Positions 24,201-39,200 are shown, counted from the first letter of the stretch. The stretch is 60,000 nt of DNA from Liolophura sinensis (GCF_032854445.1 NC_088302.1:29917979-29977978); one strand, 5' to 3'. The notes: generated from the sequence alone by a model not told the origin. Made by a program: numbers and translations.

Positions 24201-27200
24201 ATGGTTTATGTAAATAATAGTAATGCTTAGCGAGGAGCAAAGGGCTTAGTGGGTTAAATACTTTGGAAAGGGAATTTGTAGGTTCCCCTCTACACACTTT
24301 CATTTTAGTTTACGGGGGCCTCCGTGGCATAGTTGGCATAGCTGTCACCAATGCGGTCGCTGTGAGTTCAAGTCCAGGTCATGCTGGCTTCCTCTCTAGC
24401 CGTATGTGGGAAGGTCTGTCAGCAACCTGCTGATGGTCATGGGTTTCCCCCGGGCTGTGCCCTGCTTCCTCCCACCATAATGCTGGTCGCCGTTGTATAA
24501 GTGAAATATTCTTGAGTACGGCATAAAACACCAATCAAATAAATAAATTTTAGTTTACGTAGTGTAACCCTTGTTGAAGACCGCTTGCCTTGCATCAGTG
24601 TTGTTATGTTTTTGAATATGTCACATGAAAGAAAGTAGTTCTTGAGGCTGGTAGTTTGCCTCAAGCGCTCTGGTTTCCAACACCCATAATACTGACCCAA
24701 CCTGAATAAAAAAAATTCTTGGGTATTGAAGTAAATAAGTGGTGGTGATCAAAATAGTTATATAACGTATCTTCATTTCATGTTCGGCATGATACTTTGA
24801 CAGCACACATTTGCACTGCCATAAGAAGACACAGTATAAATACGCACGCCTAGTGACTTGTCATTACATGACTGAAAAACTGTTAAATATGATGTTAAAC
24901 CCCAAGCGTTCATTCATTTCATGTTGTCATATAAGTATAAATACTTTTACATGTAGTTGGCCAGACGGAATTTGTAAACAAAACCTTTCTGTGAATTGGT
25001 GGGTTGATTTTTTGTAATGGGGATGATAGGTTATGTGGTGGAATTTACTTTGATATATAACCTGTTCGGTTTCTTTTGCAGAAGCAAAGCCATGAGTTGA
25101 AAGCAAAGTTCGAAAAATATAATATGTGAGTAAAATTCTGAATAGGTAAAAATTGTTTCAAGACAAGTGCCAGTTATCAGAGGTATCTTGACCATGAGGA
25201 TTTTGATATTTGCAATTGACATCACAGCCAAGAACATGGAGTTAAAAAGTGATGGCGCTGTCAGCCTGTCATTGAAAAAATTGGTAGCAGGCTAACTGGT
25301 AAATTTAGAGTCATTCGAGATTGAAAATGATTTGGTCCTTGTAATCTTCCCGTAGCGTTAGTCGAATAGTGCAACGCCAAACTTTAAAGCATTATTTCGC
25401 TTCCTCCCTGTAAGTGTACGCTATTTGCTGACCCTGGGTTTAAAACCTTGTGGGCGGAGTATTTTTTGTGTGCTGGATGGACAGGCTAACTCTTTCTGGA
25501 CAAAATACAACAGGAGTCTGAAAGCCAGTATTCTTCTGCTCACCCTACTATTTGAAAATGTTTACATTTAGAAGTGCCATATGTTCAAATAAGATGCATT
25601 TAAATTTTGATCACAAATGTGCATTTGAGTCTGATCCTCGAGTTGTACCAATATAGACTCTGTCAAAAAACATCTGACCCTACGCATTCACATTCAATAT
25701 ACATGTTCAGGGGACATAGAGTAAATGTATGTAAAATACATGAAGTCTTTTTATGTCATGCCAGTTGATTTCTTCGTGACTTGTCACAAGAATCTGGAGT
25801 GCTCTCTTGATGCAGGTATCCATGGGCCTCACTGGGTATTTTTTGTTTACAGAATGTCTAGCGAGTTGAGGAAGCGCAAATCCCAGGTTAACAGTTGTAA
25901 GGAGGATATTGATGAGAGGTAACAAGATTTTTTCTGGCCTTACATGGGAAAGTCTGCAGCAACTTTTGCGTGGTTTGTGGTTTCCCCCTGGGCTTTCCTC
26001 AGTTTCCTGCTACCATAATGGTGGCCACCGGTGTATAAGAGAAATATTCTTGAGTATGGTGTAAAACCACAAATAAATAAATTAAAAAAATAACACACTC
26101 CTGCTTTTAAGACACTAAAAAATATCAAAAGCCTGGAGAGAAAGAATTTAGGTGAATTAAAATATCACTCTCCTGGTCTTTTGCAAGAGATATGATAGTC
26201 ACACACCTGCTCAAAAACAGAGGCATACGGCTGAACTTGAAATAATAAAGCAGGTGTTGATGTTACTATCATATTTCTTTGGGTGAAAAATTCTTTAACA
26301 TCCCATTAAACACCAGTCAATTAAAGAAGTTGAGAGAAATTGACACCAAATTCAAAAATGATTTATTTCTGGGCTTTTTTCTGGATCCACCGCGTAGTGT
26401 TAATTTCAGACTTACAAGCGAGCTATTTTCCAAGACTTGCTTAAATAAGCTTGTGAGTTGACAAGGTGGAGCTGGTGATGACAGTATTCATGATGATATG
26501 CTACTTTACACCTAATGTGTTAACCTGGACAATCTTAAGTAAAGCTATTTGGGAAGAAAACTTGAAACAAGCCGAAACGGCCACAGCCATTATGTTCTGA
26601 CGTGCTGTGTAATCTTATAAATAAAGTCTAATGTTGAGAGAAAACAGAAACAATGCCATTGTTTTATAGGAAGAAAGTTATCGTTTAGTGAATTTTATTT
26701 TGTAAGATTTCATCACTTTTATGCATTTTTGTTTTCTGCAGAGTGAAAATTTATGAGAGGCAAATCAGAGAGACCACATTAGCTGTCTGTCAGAAAATCA
26801 AACAAAGGGCAATAACTCTTATCAAAAAGATGAAAGAGGCAGCTAACAAACGAGCATCTGACATAGATGGATTTGAGAAGTATCTGAACAACACAATATT
26901 TAATCAAATGGGCTTGGTGAGCAGTGGTTTTATTTAATCGTACAGGAATATATACATTGGTGGGAAGTCTCGTTGCTTTCAGGCCATTGTCAAATGATAG
27001 TTTCTGATGACTTTTCTCAAAATCACAGCTGCCACAAGCTATAATTATCAATAAATGAACAATTAATTATCAGCAACCTCAACCTGGAAGCTTTCACTGG
27101 TAAATTGTAGAACACTGGGCTTTATGTTATCTAGGTTTCAAGCAGTGGTTTTCTCTTCCCATGAAGTCAACCACAGTTAAATGAAATAAACATAACAAAA

Positions 27201-30200
27201 TACATGTGGGAGCTGTGAATACACCTTTGTTTGGCTAGCAGCTGTAAACTTCCTTTTATGTCCAATTATATAGTGACCTCCTGTTTATAACATTGTCTTT
27301 ATGTTTTTGACAGATACGCAAAGAGTTAAATGCCCTTGATAAAACCCCTCCTGAGAATTATGAGGAAAAGGTCAAGGCCATAGAGGAGCAGGTAAGTTGA
27401 CTAGAAGGGCTACATGTGTAAATTGGTGATTGCAGTATGCATGTCTCATGAGTATATAGTAAGAACACTTCTTTCAGACAGTTCGTATATCTCGTGGCTT
27501 CCAAGAACTTGCGCTTGTTCCCTGCCAGCGCCATATTTAGAGCCATTTTAGTTCCGGAAAACATTTAGGCTCCTAAACTAAACAAGCTGTATTAAATCCG
27601 CCATGTAAATCGTTTACCAACAAAAATTTAAGGCTGCTGACAAATTTCTTCAGTCACAGACTTAGAAGCTCTCAGAAACCATCGTTTTGGGTTGCAGTTT
27701 GTAAAATGTGTTTGTGTAGGGCTACGTCACCTATAAAGGTTGGGATCAGAAACTTGCCCGCAATGTTTACAGGTTTTTAGTGGTAACCATTCATGTTCGG
27801 ACAGTAATGGACACATGTTTGAGTTGTATAAGTAGTGTGTTTTTGTGTTGACAGCATAATGTAGATGTCCAGATGCTAAATTTGTAAATGCCTTGAGGGG
27901 GGGGGGGGGGTGCCTCCGTGGCTCAGGGGCTCAGTTGGTTTGCGCGCTAGCGTAGCGTGATGACCTAGAAGCCTCTCACCAATGCGATCACTGTGAGTTC
28001 AAATCCAGCTCATGCTGGCTTCCTCTCCGGGCGTAAGTGGGAAGGTGTGTCAGCAACCTGCGGATGGTCGTGGGTTTCGCCCGGGCTCAGCGCATTTTCC
28101 ACCCACCATAGCCACCATCATATAAGTGAAATATTCTTGAGTACGGCATAAAACACCAATCAAATCAAATCTAAGAATTGACCTTTCAGAAGCATTAATT
28201 TATGCTGATTAAAATATTTGACACTTTTGTGCTGAAGTGTGACCACATGTGTGATAATTGTTTCAAGCATCCGGACTGCTGCAGTGTGCTCACTGTAACC
28301 TGTTTTATATGCACTGTTTACAGATAGAAGCCATGGATTTCTCCCACCTAAGAGAGCACCTGCCCTCCACATGTATAGAGTATTCTATAGACTTTGCCGG
28401 GGTTCAGCAAGGTATCAAGGCTTTAGACTTCGAACTGTTGGAACCTTCTCCAGCTGATCCTGGTAAGTTTATATCATGAGTATTCTTCAAGTTCAAGAAG
28501 CCCCACAATATGGCTGCTACATTCCAAAAGTGGTGTGAAGTCAGTCATTCATTCATTCATTCGTTCAAACGAAATACGAAGGTGCCCACCTGGTTGACAG
28601 GTGAAAACAAAAGTTTTCTGCATCACGTCATAAGATACATTTTAGCACACTATTTATGAAAATACTGCCAAAACTAATCTTAGAATATAATTTCAACCTA
28701 GTTCAAAGGTTTGAATTTATAAATGCCGGCAATGTGAAATTTTTTTTGCATAAGTGGAAAGAAAATTCAGATCATCTGATTATGTGATGATTCTATCTTC
28801 AAAATATTGTCACTTTTGGAGGGAATCAAGTCCTGCAAGGTCTAGTGTGTCAGGTTTACTTTTAGAAACACCTAATGGCTAATATATGAAAGTTTTGAGG
28901 TCGAATTGATTCTGAAATTTACCTTTTTAAACATTTTGTGATTATGTTACAGTGTGGAGTGTACTATCATTTTGTTTTGCAGTACATTATCTAATATCTG
29001 ATTTATTATCAGCTCGACAATTTGTTCACAACTCTGGGGCTTATCTCCCTTTGACTTTCATGGTGAAGGATTACTCATCTGGTGTCACGTTTTATGATAA
29101 GTGAATGAAGAAGACATCTGATATGTTTGAGTAACAAACAAGGTACAACAAACAAGGTACACGCATGACTGACGTGCGCTGTACAAACAACATTTCAAGT
29201 ACAGATTTAAACATTTAAATGAACTATCAGTTCTCGTTAAAATGTTTGTTGGTGTACATTTTGTGTTGCACATGGAAAGACCTGCCCGTAACCTACCCGA
29301 GGCTCCTCTCGGTTTCCTCTCATCTTAATGGTGGCCACCGACACAGAAGGAAAAAATATTCTTGAGTATAACATAAAACATCAAACAAAACGTTTTGACA
29401 TCTTAGTTGCATTCATCGATAAACATTTAGTAGTTACACCTTTCTCTTGTATTTTCTCTCTTACAGAGCTTGAAAATGTCACTGAGGCTCCCAAATATTT
29501 GGCAGACAGCATAGAAGACGGTGAGTCAGAACTAATTCTGGCGATTTGTAGTGAATATGTCTTGGAGATGGAAGCCTAAAGGTACCCAGAATCCTTCAGT
29601 CCTTGTTTACCACAAACAGAATTTGCTCTTTAGTGTAAATAAGTATTAGTGTTTTTATCTGCCTGTAATAAAATCATATGATTTATTCCAATTTTTAATC
29701 CAAGATAGGGAATGAATGTCTTGTTTAGGCAGGGAAGTTGGGAACTTTTGTTTATCAGTGAGCACAGGTAAGACGTCACTAATTTGAACGCTTAACAATG
29801 TGCCACCCTTCTCAGAAGTGAAGGCAGGTGTTAAGGCACACAGATTAGTGAAGCCATGACTGAGTTCAGAGGGAAAAAAGCAAGATGCCTTTCCTTGTCC
29901 ATTGCTGTATAGAACGTCTGATTACAATGAAAGTCTGGTGTAGCTAGGCCGATCTGGAGGCCTTTTATCGTGAGAGCTGCGCGATTGGATCACCTAAAAT
30001 CTTTAAAGAACACCTGCATTGTAAAAGGGCTTTTCCTTAGTCTCTTGGGCCCAAATTTTTTTACCAGCCCAGATAGCACAGTTGGTAGAGCGTTGGCTTC
30101 TGGAGATCCAGGATCAATCCTGGGTCAAGTCGCACCTAAGACTTTAGAAGTTGTAACTTCCTCCCTTGGCGTTCAGCATAAAGAGGATAGTGCAACAATG

Positions 30201-33200
30201 TATAATGTCTCGGGCGGGCGGCTTACCTGCCTTCGGTAAGTTGTCTCAGTGAAGCAGCACTAAATGAAAGAGCAGTGGAAATCCGTCCTGCAACAAGGAG
30301 GCACATTACACATACATGCTTCCTTCGTCGTCATATGACTAAAAAATTGTTAAGTACGACGTTAAACCTTAAACACTCACTCGCCCATGTGTTTCAGGTA
30401 CACGAATGAAAGTGTGTATTCAGACTGCTGTCACCAAATCTGGAGAGTTCTGGCTTCAACCTGACTTCCCCACCGATGTCTACGATAAACTGATAGATAT
30501 CAGCCATAAATTAAGGTAATTTTAGTAGAGAGTTAATTTGGCTTCTCGAAGGGTGCGTTTGAAAAAGTTTCATACCAGCCACAGATTAAGGTAATCATAG
30601 TGGAAACTTGATCTGACTTTGTCAAGAATGTGTTTGATGAAGTTTTTTTATGTCAACCACAAATTAAGTTAAGTTTTAAGGCAGGCAGTTCTACATTACA
30701 GGTGTAGTTTTATTTAAACATGGTTATGTTTGAGAAATGTTACACCCATGTCACTCCAGACCAAGATAAAAACTGGAACATATACCCTTCCCTGAAATTT
30801 TTCTTTTCCATTCTCCATCCAAAGTACTGTATCTGCTGTGTTTTGACATTGATGCTGGATGTGACTTGTGAACTGTTTCAGACAGGACTTTATTTGTAAC
30901 TTGGACTGGAAGACCTATGAGCCAGAGGACGAGGAGCTACAGGCTGGTGTGTTGTGCTGTGTGCTGTACCCCAGTGACAACAAGTGGTACAGAGGTTGTG
31001 TTGAGGAACTACGCTCAGATCGGGTGAGGCACCCATTTCAGTGACGTAAATTTTCAGGTTTTTGTCCGATTTGAGGCTTTTTCTCTAAAATTTTAAGGGG
31101 CATGGTGATTTTTGTGGCATTGTAAAATCCTCAAATTATATATAAAAAAAAAATAAGACTTTTGCAGGAAGCTTGATAATAATTTCAGGTGTATCTGCAC
31201 ATACCAGTTACATCACTGCTCACTTTAATACTTGTACATACTCTAGTAATGTGCTTAGCAACAATCATTGTCATGGTTTGGTTGTGGCGTGAATCACATA
31301 AAACATTCTGAAGACCAGAGTTGCTGCCCTTGAACTGACCAGTAGTACTGCGTGAAACAGCAGTATAGGGAATAAATAATGTGTATCTTCCAATTTAGTG
31401 TCAGGTTCCAAGCTGCCATGACCTGATCCAGTCATGAGATGGGAATAGAGTGTTCGCCAAGTGACTTGCCCATTAGGCATATATGACTCCCATTCTAATG
31501 TGAATTCTAAATACAGTATACAGGTAAATTCCCGAGCAAACCTGAGTGACACATTGTAAACATTTCCTGTGTTATCGTCTCTGTTGAGAACTGTTGACGG
31601 TGTTGGTGAGCTGACGGTAGCTCTGCCCAAAGGTGGACAGTTTTCATTATCTTTTGTCCATCAATTAAGTCCTGTTCTGCAGACGGTACTTTACCTGGAC
31701 TTCTTTTGTGCATTGATTTAATTTTTGTTCTTCTATACAGAAATCTGCTACAGTGCGCTACCTGGACTTTGGGAACACTGCAATGCACAGCGTCTCCCAG
31801 ATTTTACCTTACAAATGTCCAGTACGAGGAGTCCCATTTCAGGTAGGTGATCATTGTGCGAGAATTTCTTGTACCATGTCATGTAGTTTACACTTGCGTG
31901 GTACAATTCCAGATGCATAGATATAGTTCCCTGGCTGTTCCAACCAATAACTGTCACCCATGTCCATTATTTCCTGATAAATGAGGTCAGAGGTTCTAAT
32001 ACAGTTAGAGCCATCTCAGCTGAACTTTTGGGGGGCAGGGATTCCAAGGAGGCGTTGTGTGCTGTCAATAAGGACATAGGGTTGCTGCTTTGTCTTGGTT
32101 ATGCTAATCCTGATTGTGAGTAATAATTTTGGTGTAGCAAAAATATGAAACCAACAAACACCTTATATATTAAGTACACTGTCCTTACTGTATATGTAAA
32201 CACACCACATGACTTCTCCTTGTCATATGATTGAAAAAAATTTAAATTATAGTGTAAAAACCAAGCATACAGACATAAGCTATCTGTTTGGAGTTTTGGC
32301 AGAGACACTATAACTGAGGCACAAAATCCGTTGCAAAGAGGAATTATTGAGAGCTGCTGTAGTCTTTTTTCAAAATCAAGGCTTGCTTCAATTTGTCAAG
32401 CAAAAGTAGATTGAATCCATTGGTCCTGAGTTAAGTATTACAGCATATTCTTCACTTTGCTGTTGAGCGACAGTCATTTGAATCCCTCAATACAATAACA
32501 TTTGGTTCAGAAATTCATGTGGTCATATGCCCAGTCTCATAGGTATGGGGAAATTATGATTTTCTACAAATATGGTGTAAGATAAGAAAAGGTAAATGTG
32601 TTTCATGACAAGACATTCTGGTAAATTTACTCATTAAGTGTGAAGACGTTAAACCCCAAGCACTCACTCATTAATTGACCGCCCAGTTAGTACAGTTGGT
32701 AGAGCGGCCGCTTCAGGAGCAATAGATCCAGGATCAGTCCTGGGTCCATTCACACCTAAGGCTTTACAAGAGGAAGTTGTAACTTACCCCCTTGACGTTC
32801 AGGATGAAGGGGATAATGCAACGACTGGTTGACCCGTATCGGTATAATGGCTCGGGCGGGGCGGCTTAATTGCCTTCGGCGAGTCGTCTCAGTGAAGCAG
32901 CACTAGATAAAAGAGTGGCGGAAATCCGTCCTGCGACAAGGAGGCACATTACATACACCCTAAGGATTCCTTCATCGTCATATGGCTGAAAAATTGTTAA
33001 GTATGACGTTAAACCCCAGGCACTCACTCATGCTCACTCACTCACTCACTCACTCACTCATTAAGTATGCTTGCAATAGTAGTAGCCCACTTGGTGTTTT
33101 ACCTCATGTCAGGGAAACTTATTCTTCAATACAATATAACACTTTTTAAATTACATCTATAATCAAAAAACAACACAAAAGATTTTTTACAGAGTAGCCA

Positions 33201-36200
33201 GAAAATTTTATTCATGAATTGGTTTAACATGAAAATGTGTGATGTCAATCAGTGGTCAAACTTCGTTTACCTTAACATTTGCCTTAATACACTTCTCTAA
33301 CAAAAAATGTATTGGTTTCAGTTTCATATGTTTTCTTGTGACTGAAACCCATTGAATATTATTAGTTTTCACTTGTTGGATTGCATCGTGTGGTATGTTT
33401 CGTTTGGATGCCCAATATTAAAAGTTCTAAATTTCATGGCATGCCATCAGAGCTCAGGCTACGAACAACTGGTATGACCAGAACAGAAAGTGTGTAAACT
33501 CTGCTCCTGGTTAAAAAACAGCAAAACAAGTAATGTGCAAAATTGTTTTTAAGTATCTGATCTGAAATATTGGAGATACATACAGCAATATAAGGAAAAA
33601 TTAAGACATTACCTGTATCATGGACGCGTCCTTTAAAAGGTGACAACCATGACATTTGATAAATTCACCATCATTGCAGGCAGAGGAAACATTATCCTAA
33701 AGTATGTCAGATGAAAAACCATTAAACACTGCCCTGGAAAATAGTTACTCAGTAGACTAAAATGCATTTGGTAGATTTTATTCTACAGTGGTATTTTCTG
33801 ACTACATAGTCACATCAGTTATTTGTTCGGAAGTATTTTCCTGGACTGTTTTTAGTATTTCGGACAAATATTTCATTTTAGTGCAATAAAAACAAACAAT
33901 GTGTACAAGTTGTAGGTTTGAAAAAACATCTCTAAGTCTATCCAATCAAATTCTTGCTGATGTATTTTGGGAAGTGAAGATTGCTCTTTCACGGATTTTG
34001 TTGAATGAGACAATGATTTTGATTGGTGCTTTGGCTTGACCTCTCCATTTTTTAGAGGGATCATCAGAGAGACTTAAGGAAGGTGTTACAGCAGATCTAG
34101 TTAGTCTACCTCTGTACAGTCTTATCCAGTTGACTCTTTAAAAATAAAAGCTGCCTGCAGGTGTGAAGGACTTTTACTAGAGATTCAAATAATGTAGGAT
34201 GTTTAATTGTACTCAAGTAAAAGTGAAGATATTTTTAGTTAAAATGATGATGGCTTCATGTCCGTATTTTTTTTTTTATATATTTGTCTCAGTGTTATTT
34301 ATTATCATAAACTGAATATGTGATTGAGTAAAATTGTGCATGATATCTCAGTAAAGAAGTTACATATACATATATATGTAAGTTTTGAGACATTTGAGAC
34401 CGTAATTGATTGTGATATTGTTAAGGATATCAGAAAATGCAGTTGTTATGACCATCAAGATTACCAAAATATATCTATGAATGATGGTTAACAAAATAGT
34501 AATTAACTAAACATTGAATGGGCTAAGCACATGTCCTATTTTCTCTAATCAAACAGGATGTATGATGTATTGTGTGCAGTTTTAGGCTGTTTATATCCTG
34601 TTCAAGAAAAAGCTAGCAACAAATATATAATGTCCATATTTCCAGCGATTGTCAAAAAACATAGGCATGTACCTGTACGTAATCTATGCATCTTTAACAT
34701 TATATGTGATCAAATTGAGGGGGAAAAAAAACAACAAAAACTTTCTTAAGCAAAACAGTGTTTCAAAGATGCTTTTATCTGTACAATATTCTTTCATGAA
34801 TGGTGAATTCTTGAAAATTTTTAAGAAACCTGTGGAGTGAAGAATGTCTCTGGCAGGTAAATGTTAACCTGTTGATTAGAGTCTCTTCTTTGTGTGCCTG
34901 CTCCTTGGGGTGCGTTTTGCCCACTGTCTCGCCCAGTTCTTAGGATCTATGATGTCCTCTAATCTAATGTACTGCATCATGGGTAAAGGAAGTGGCAGTT
35001 TGTTCACTCCATAAATCACGTTGGTTTGAAGGTTTTTGCGGATGCATAGACGGCTGAGATGTTTCAAGGACAGAGGGGTGCTCTGGAAATCGTTATACCA
35101 GCTTACAATATCCTTGTCTTCTCGAGCGAGATGTATCAACAAAAAGTCGCTCAGTTTGTAGCCTGCCATCACCAAGGCTTTCAACAGCTCTTTGATTTTG
35201 CTGGCAGACGTGATGGGGTAGACGAGAATGAAATAGATAATGCTCTTGAGAACATTCATTGAATTAGCTGCCTGTATGTAGATCTGTGCAAACTCTATAT
35301 TCCTGGTGCAACAGATGGTGGTGAAATATGTGTTGATGGGTCCCTCATTGAGGTCGCTGGACGGCAAGAAGTAACGCTGATCGCAGCTGTTTGGCCAAAT
35401 GTCCCGAAGATCTGCTCCACTCTCCAAGAGAGTCCAGAAGCACTCTGGCTGATTGTGCTGCACAATTACATGAGACAAAGTACCGGTGATGTCGTATGGC
35501 GTCTGCGCATATTGAGCAACGATCTGTGACAGTTTTACAACCAACTCCCTGTTGTGTTGTATCATGGGAAATACAGTCTCCATTACAGCATCGGAAACGG
35601 ACTCCGCCCCAGCTTGTAGCAACACGCGCAGCATTTCCAGATAGGCACTGTTCTCTGTGTGCGCCAAGTTTAGGAGAACGATTTCAAGGGCAGAGAACTG
35701 CAGACGGCTTCTCCGCTCCACATCACACTTTGCCATCACCAGGTAGCGCACGGTGTCATACTGGTTCAGCTGAATTGCTAAGGTCAGTGGCGTGTTTCCA
35801 ATGTCATCGATGGCCATATTGATGTCTATCCCTTTCTCGATGAGCCTCTCCAGAGCCCTACGGTCGTTGCCTCCGATGGCTTGTCGCAGTTTCTTCACTC
35901 GTTGCTGGCTGTTCCCCATCTGCAAAATAACCTCAAGATAGTGAGTGAAAAGCTGTAGTTCACGAAAAGTTTTTATAAAACCTAATTTCAGGAAAAATGG
36001 ATGATGCTAGTAATTCGGTTATCAGTCTCTTGGAGTCCACTGAAGCGTTTTCAGAAGCTTAACGCCGCTTATATAGGCATGCTTAATCCTCTTGTTTATA
36101 CAAGGAGTTGTGTAATTAACTCTGACAACCCTGCAAAGTTAAGCTGGTTATGAGAACAGAGCTAATGAGTAGATGTCAGGCATCCATTTATCACAAATTG

Positions 36201-39200
36201 ACAACCTTGCCAAAAAGAAAACTGATACATAATTTTCATTACTGGGTTAATTAACTGTATAACAGTAGGCGTTGATGAATTACTAAGTCACCACAAGACT
36301 GCTATAAACCAGCCAGCGTTTATAGGCCTGGTTATTAACGCGCTAATAGCCTCTGGATGCAGGGTTTATGGCGGAACCTAATTAGGTTGGACTTTTCTTT
36401 GTTTTGTATTTTCTTTCCTTTGTTTTGTTTATTCTTTCCCTTCTCTGATAAGGTATGCATGCCAGGCTAAACATAGCTGATTACTGAAGAAGTAAGCTGC
36501 ATACATGTATATATATATATATATATCAAATTCATATCCTGTCCTGTTCAAGTGACCCTTGAAATTGTAGTCGCAGACAAAATGTACAGGATTGCCCTCG
36601 TGAATGTATAAATCATCTACAGGATAAGATTACAGCTGTAATTAACTGATACTGGCCAGGCTAGCTCAAAACAGATGCTTGTGAAGTGTTTGTTCTCATT
36701 ACAAGTGATTGGCCCTGACATGTGATCAAGAGGTACGTGCTAGACTGGAGTTTAGCTCACGTTAGTCCAGCTGGGGATTTGGAGCCATGGTTTAACAGCA
36801 TATTGTATTCAGTTGAATTATGACGACAAATATTTGCAGCAAGGATTGATTTGTAATTTCACCCTTTTTATTTTGCCTGGACAGCCCAAATTTAATGTTG
36901 GACACCACAAAACTAGAAGTTCAGAAAAGTAGAGTATGTAACTTTTAAAGCTTGAAACTAGTATGCAGATATTATTCCCTAATATTTCCACCTTTTTTTT
37001 TTTTTTTTTTTTTTTACAAAAGAGCTACTTTCAGGGCAATTCATGCACCATTGTCATTTGATTTTGGACACGAAACTGCAATGCTGGGGATGGCCAATTT
37101 CAGTGCTTTAAAAAAAGTATAATTTTGTAAATCTACACAGATGTACTCTGAATACATTTAAATAAACATCTAGCAAACATGCAGAAAGGTTGGAGAATTA
37201 CAATAGGAACTGTTCATTTATAGTTTGCATGGTTTCCCAGCACCTGAGTTGAATTTAACCCAGTTCATGAATACATGTAAATGTCCCATGAATTGATGAA
37301 ACAAAAAAAAAATCAGGAATTCTCAGAAATTTAGGACAAAGTCATGAAATTTCTCTTCTCTGAACATCTTCATGTGTACATATGTAAGGGCACTGAATTA
37401 TGACATGTTCATCACATGTACTGTCATCAGTTGGTTTTCCTTCCTACATTTTTCCAGCCTGATGGGGAAACATTTGAGCTACTGGTACATCATATATGTG
37501 TGCAGTACTGGTTTTCAGATTTTGACATTTCCGGTGATAGAAAAACATGAATAATGTTTTCAGATTGGGTTATTAATTGTCAATAAAAAGTCAGAAAAAC
37601 GCAAAAAGTTTTGAAAATCAGTGAACCACAACCCATTACACTTATAGGTGGTTGTAAAAGGTTGACTGTGGCTTTGAGGCAAGACATGGTTTCTCCATTT
37701 AGATGACAGCGAAGGTCGTACAGCACTTTCATGTCTGCAGCTTTCTGGGACTGCTGAGCTGTGCCACAGATTACAGAGGATTGCCTCCCAACAACATGCT
37801 CTAAAAAAATATTTGGTTTCTTTCAAGACTGTGGAAGGTGTGTGGGAAGCCCCCCATGTGGTTCCAAGATTCCATGAGGGCTGTGTTAAGTCTTGAGAAA
37901 GTACGGTTTGTTAGTGCAGCATAACTGTGAATAAAGTTGGTTAACCGTACCTTACTTAATCATCTCACATTTTGATACATGCCTGCAACAACAGAAGTAA
38001 GAGTGTTCTGTGTATGCGAAAATCATTGTTATAGAACATGGATACAGTTTAGAAAAAAAACATAAGTTTCAGAAGTCAGTCTCTATATATTGATTGTCCC
38101 GTTTTTCAGGAAAAATTTGAAAATGTATATTATATTGTCACTGGGAAACTCAAGATCTACGGTAGTATAGGGTTTGTTTTGACAAGCTTGTTGAAAGAAG
38201 TTGATTGGCCAGAGAATCTGTGCTACGTAGAGAATCAGTTTCGGGGTTGAATTAGTGTTATGTAAACAGCTGTTTCTGGTGGTTTAGCCTCGCTGAAACA
38301 TTGATAAACAAAGCTGGTTTTTTCTTCATCCGGCAACATTAACGCATTAGGTGGTCTATCTCTACATTAACACAGTCCCGTACTTGAAGTACATGTATAC
38401 ACTGCCGCTTCTATCCCTGACCCAAGGAGGATGTGAATGATCAACATCGTTAATTCTCAATTAGATCCACAGCCATAATAATTAGAGAGTTAAATTACAC
38501 TGTCATTAAAGAGCTTCTCCAGTTCCAAATCCTTTAGTTTGTAATACCATTTACTGTGTTCTTGTTTAAACTTGTTTAAACTAGTGGCTTTTGCATGCTG
38601 TAAAGCAGTAATCATTTCAATTCCAGCATTCGCTCCAGAGCCTTCGCAATTTAAATGACGAGCATCACGACAATATACCAAATGGTCTCCTGCATTATGG
38701 CCTGTTATCTACAGGCTGTAACAATGCCTGTTCTGCATGGCTAGAACGTTTGTATGCAGAAACAAAAGTGTTGTCTCGCTAGCACTTTTGCCTCGTGCTA
38801 TGTACGACACACAAGAACACCCATCACGTCACCCAGCACTGATGTATAGACACAAGTAACGCTCTACTTAAGGCTATTGGCATCATTGTAGCAAAATAGC
38901 ATTACTTGTCATATCTGCTGTCACTATGTTCACAGGGCAGAAAGTACACGCACATGAATATTGATTTTAGAAGACACTTCAGCCATACCCACCTTATCCA
39001 CTAAATGCTTTTAAAGACAACCTGTTTCCTTCCAGGCAACCTCCACTTAAGTGAAAGAGTTTAATTTTGTTTTTCTGGGAACAGGAGTAGCTCTTTCATT
39101 TATTTATCTAACAAATTTGGGTTTTTGAATGTTTTGAACTTCACATACTGTTGTTAATCTACATGTATTTTGGGAGGTTGACAAATATTGGTTTTTTATT

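Noticed and set aside
25430-25560. Possible extra exon between exons 3 and 4
   Set aside because: Exons 3 and 4 join in phase across an Ile codon and no flanked open segment between them is needed.
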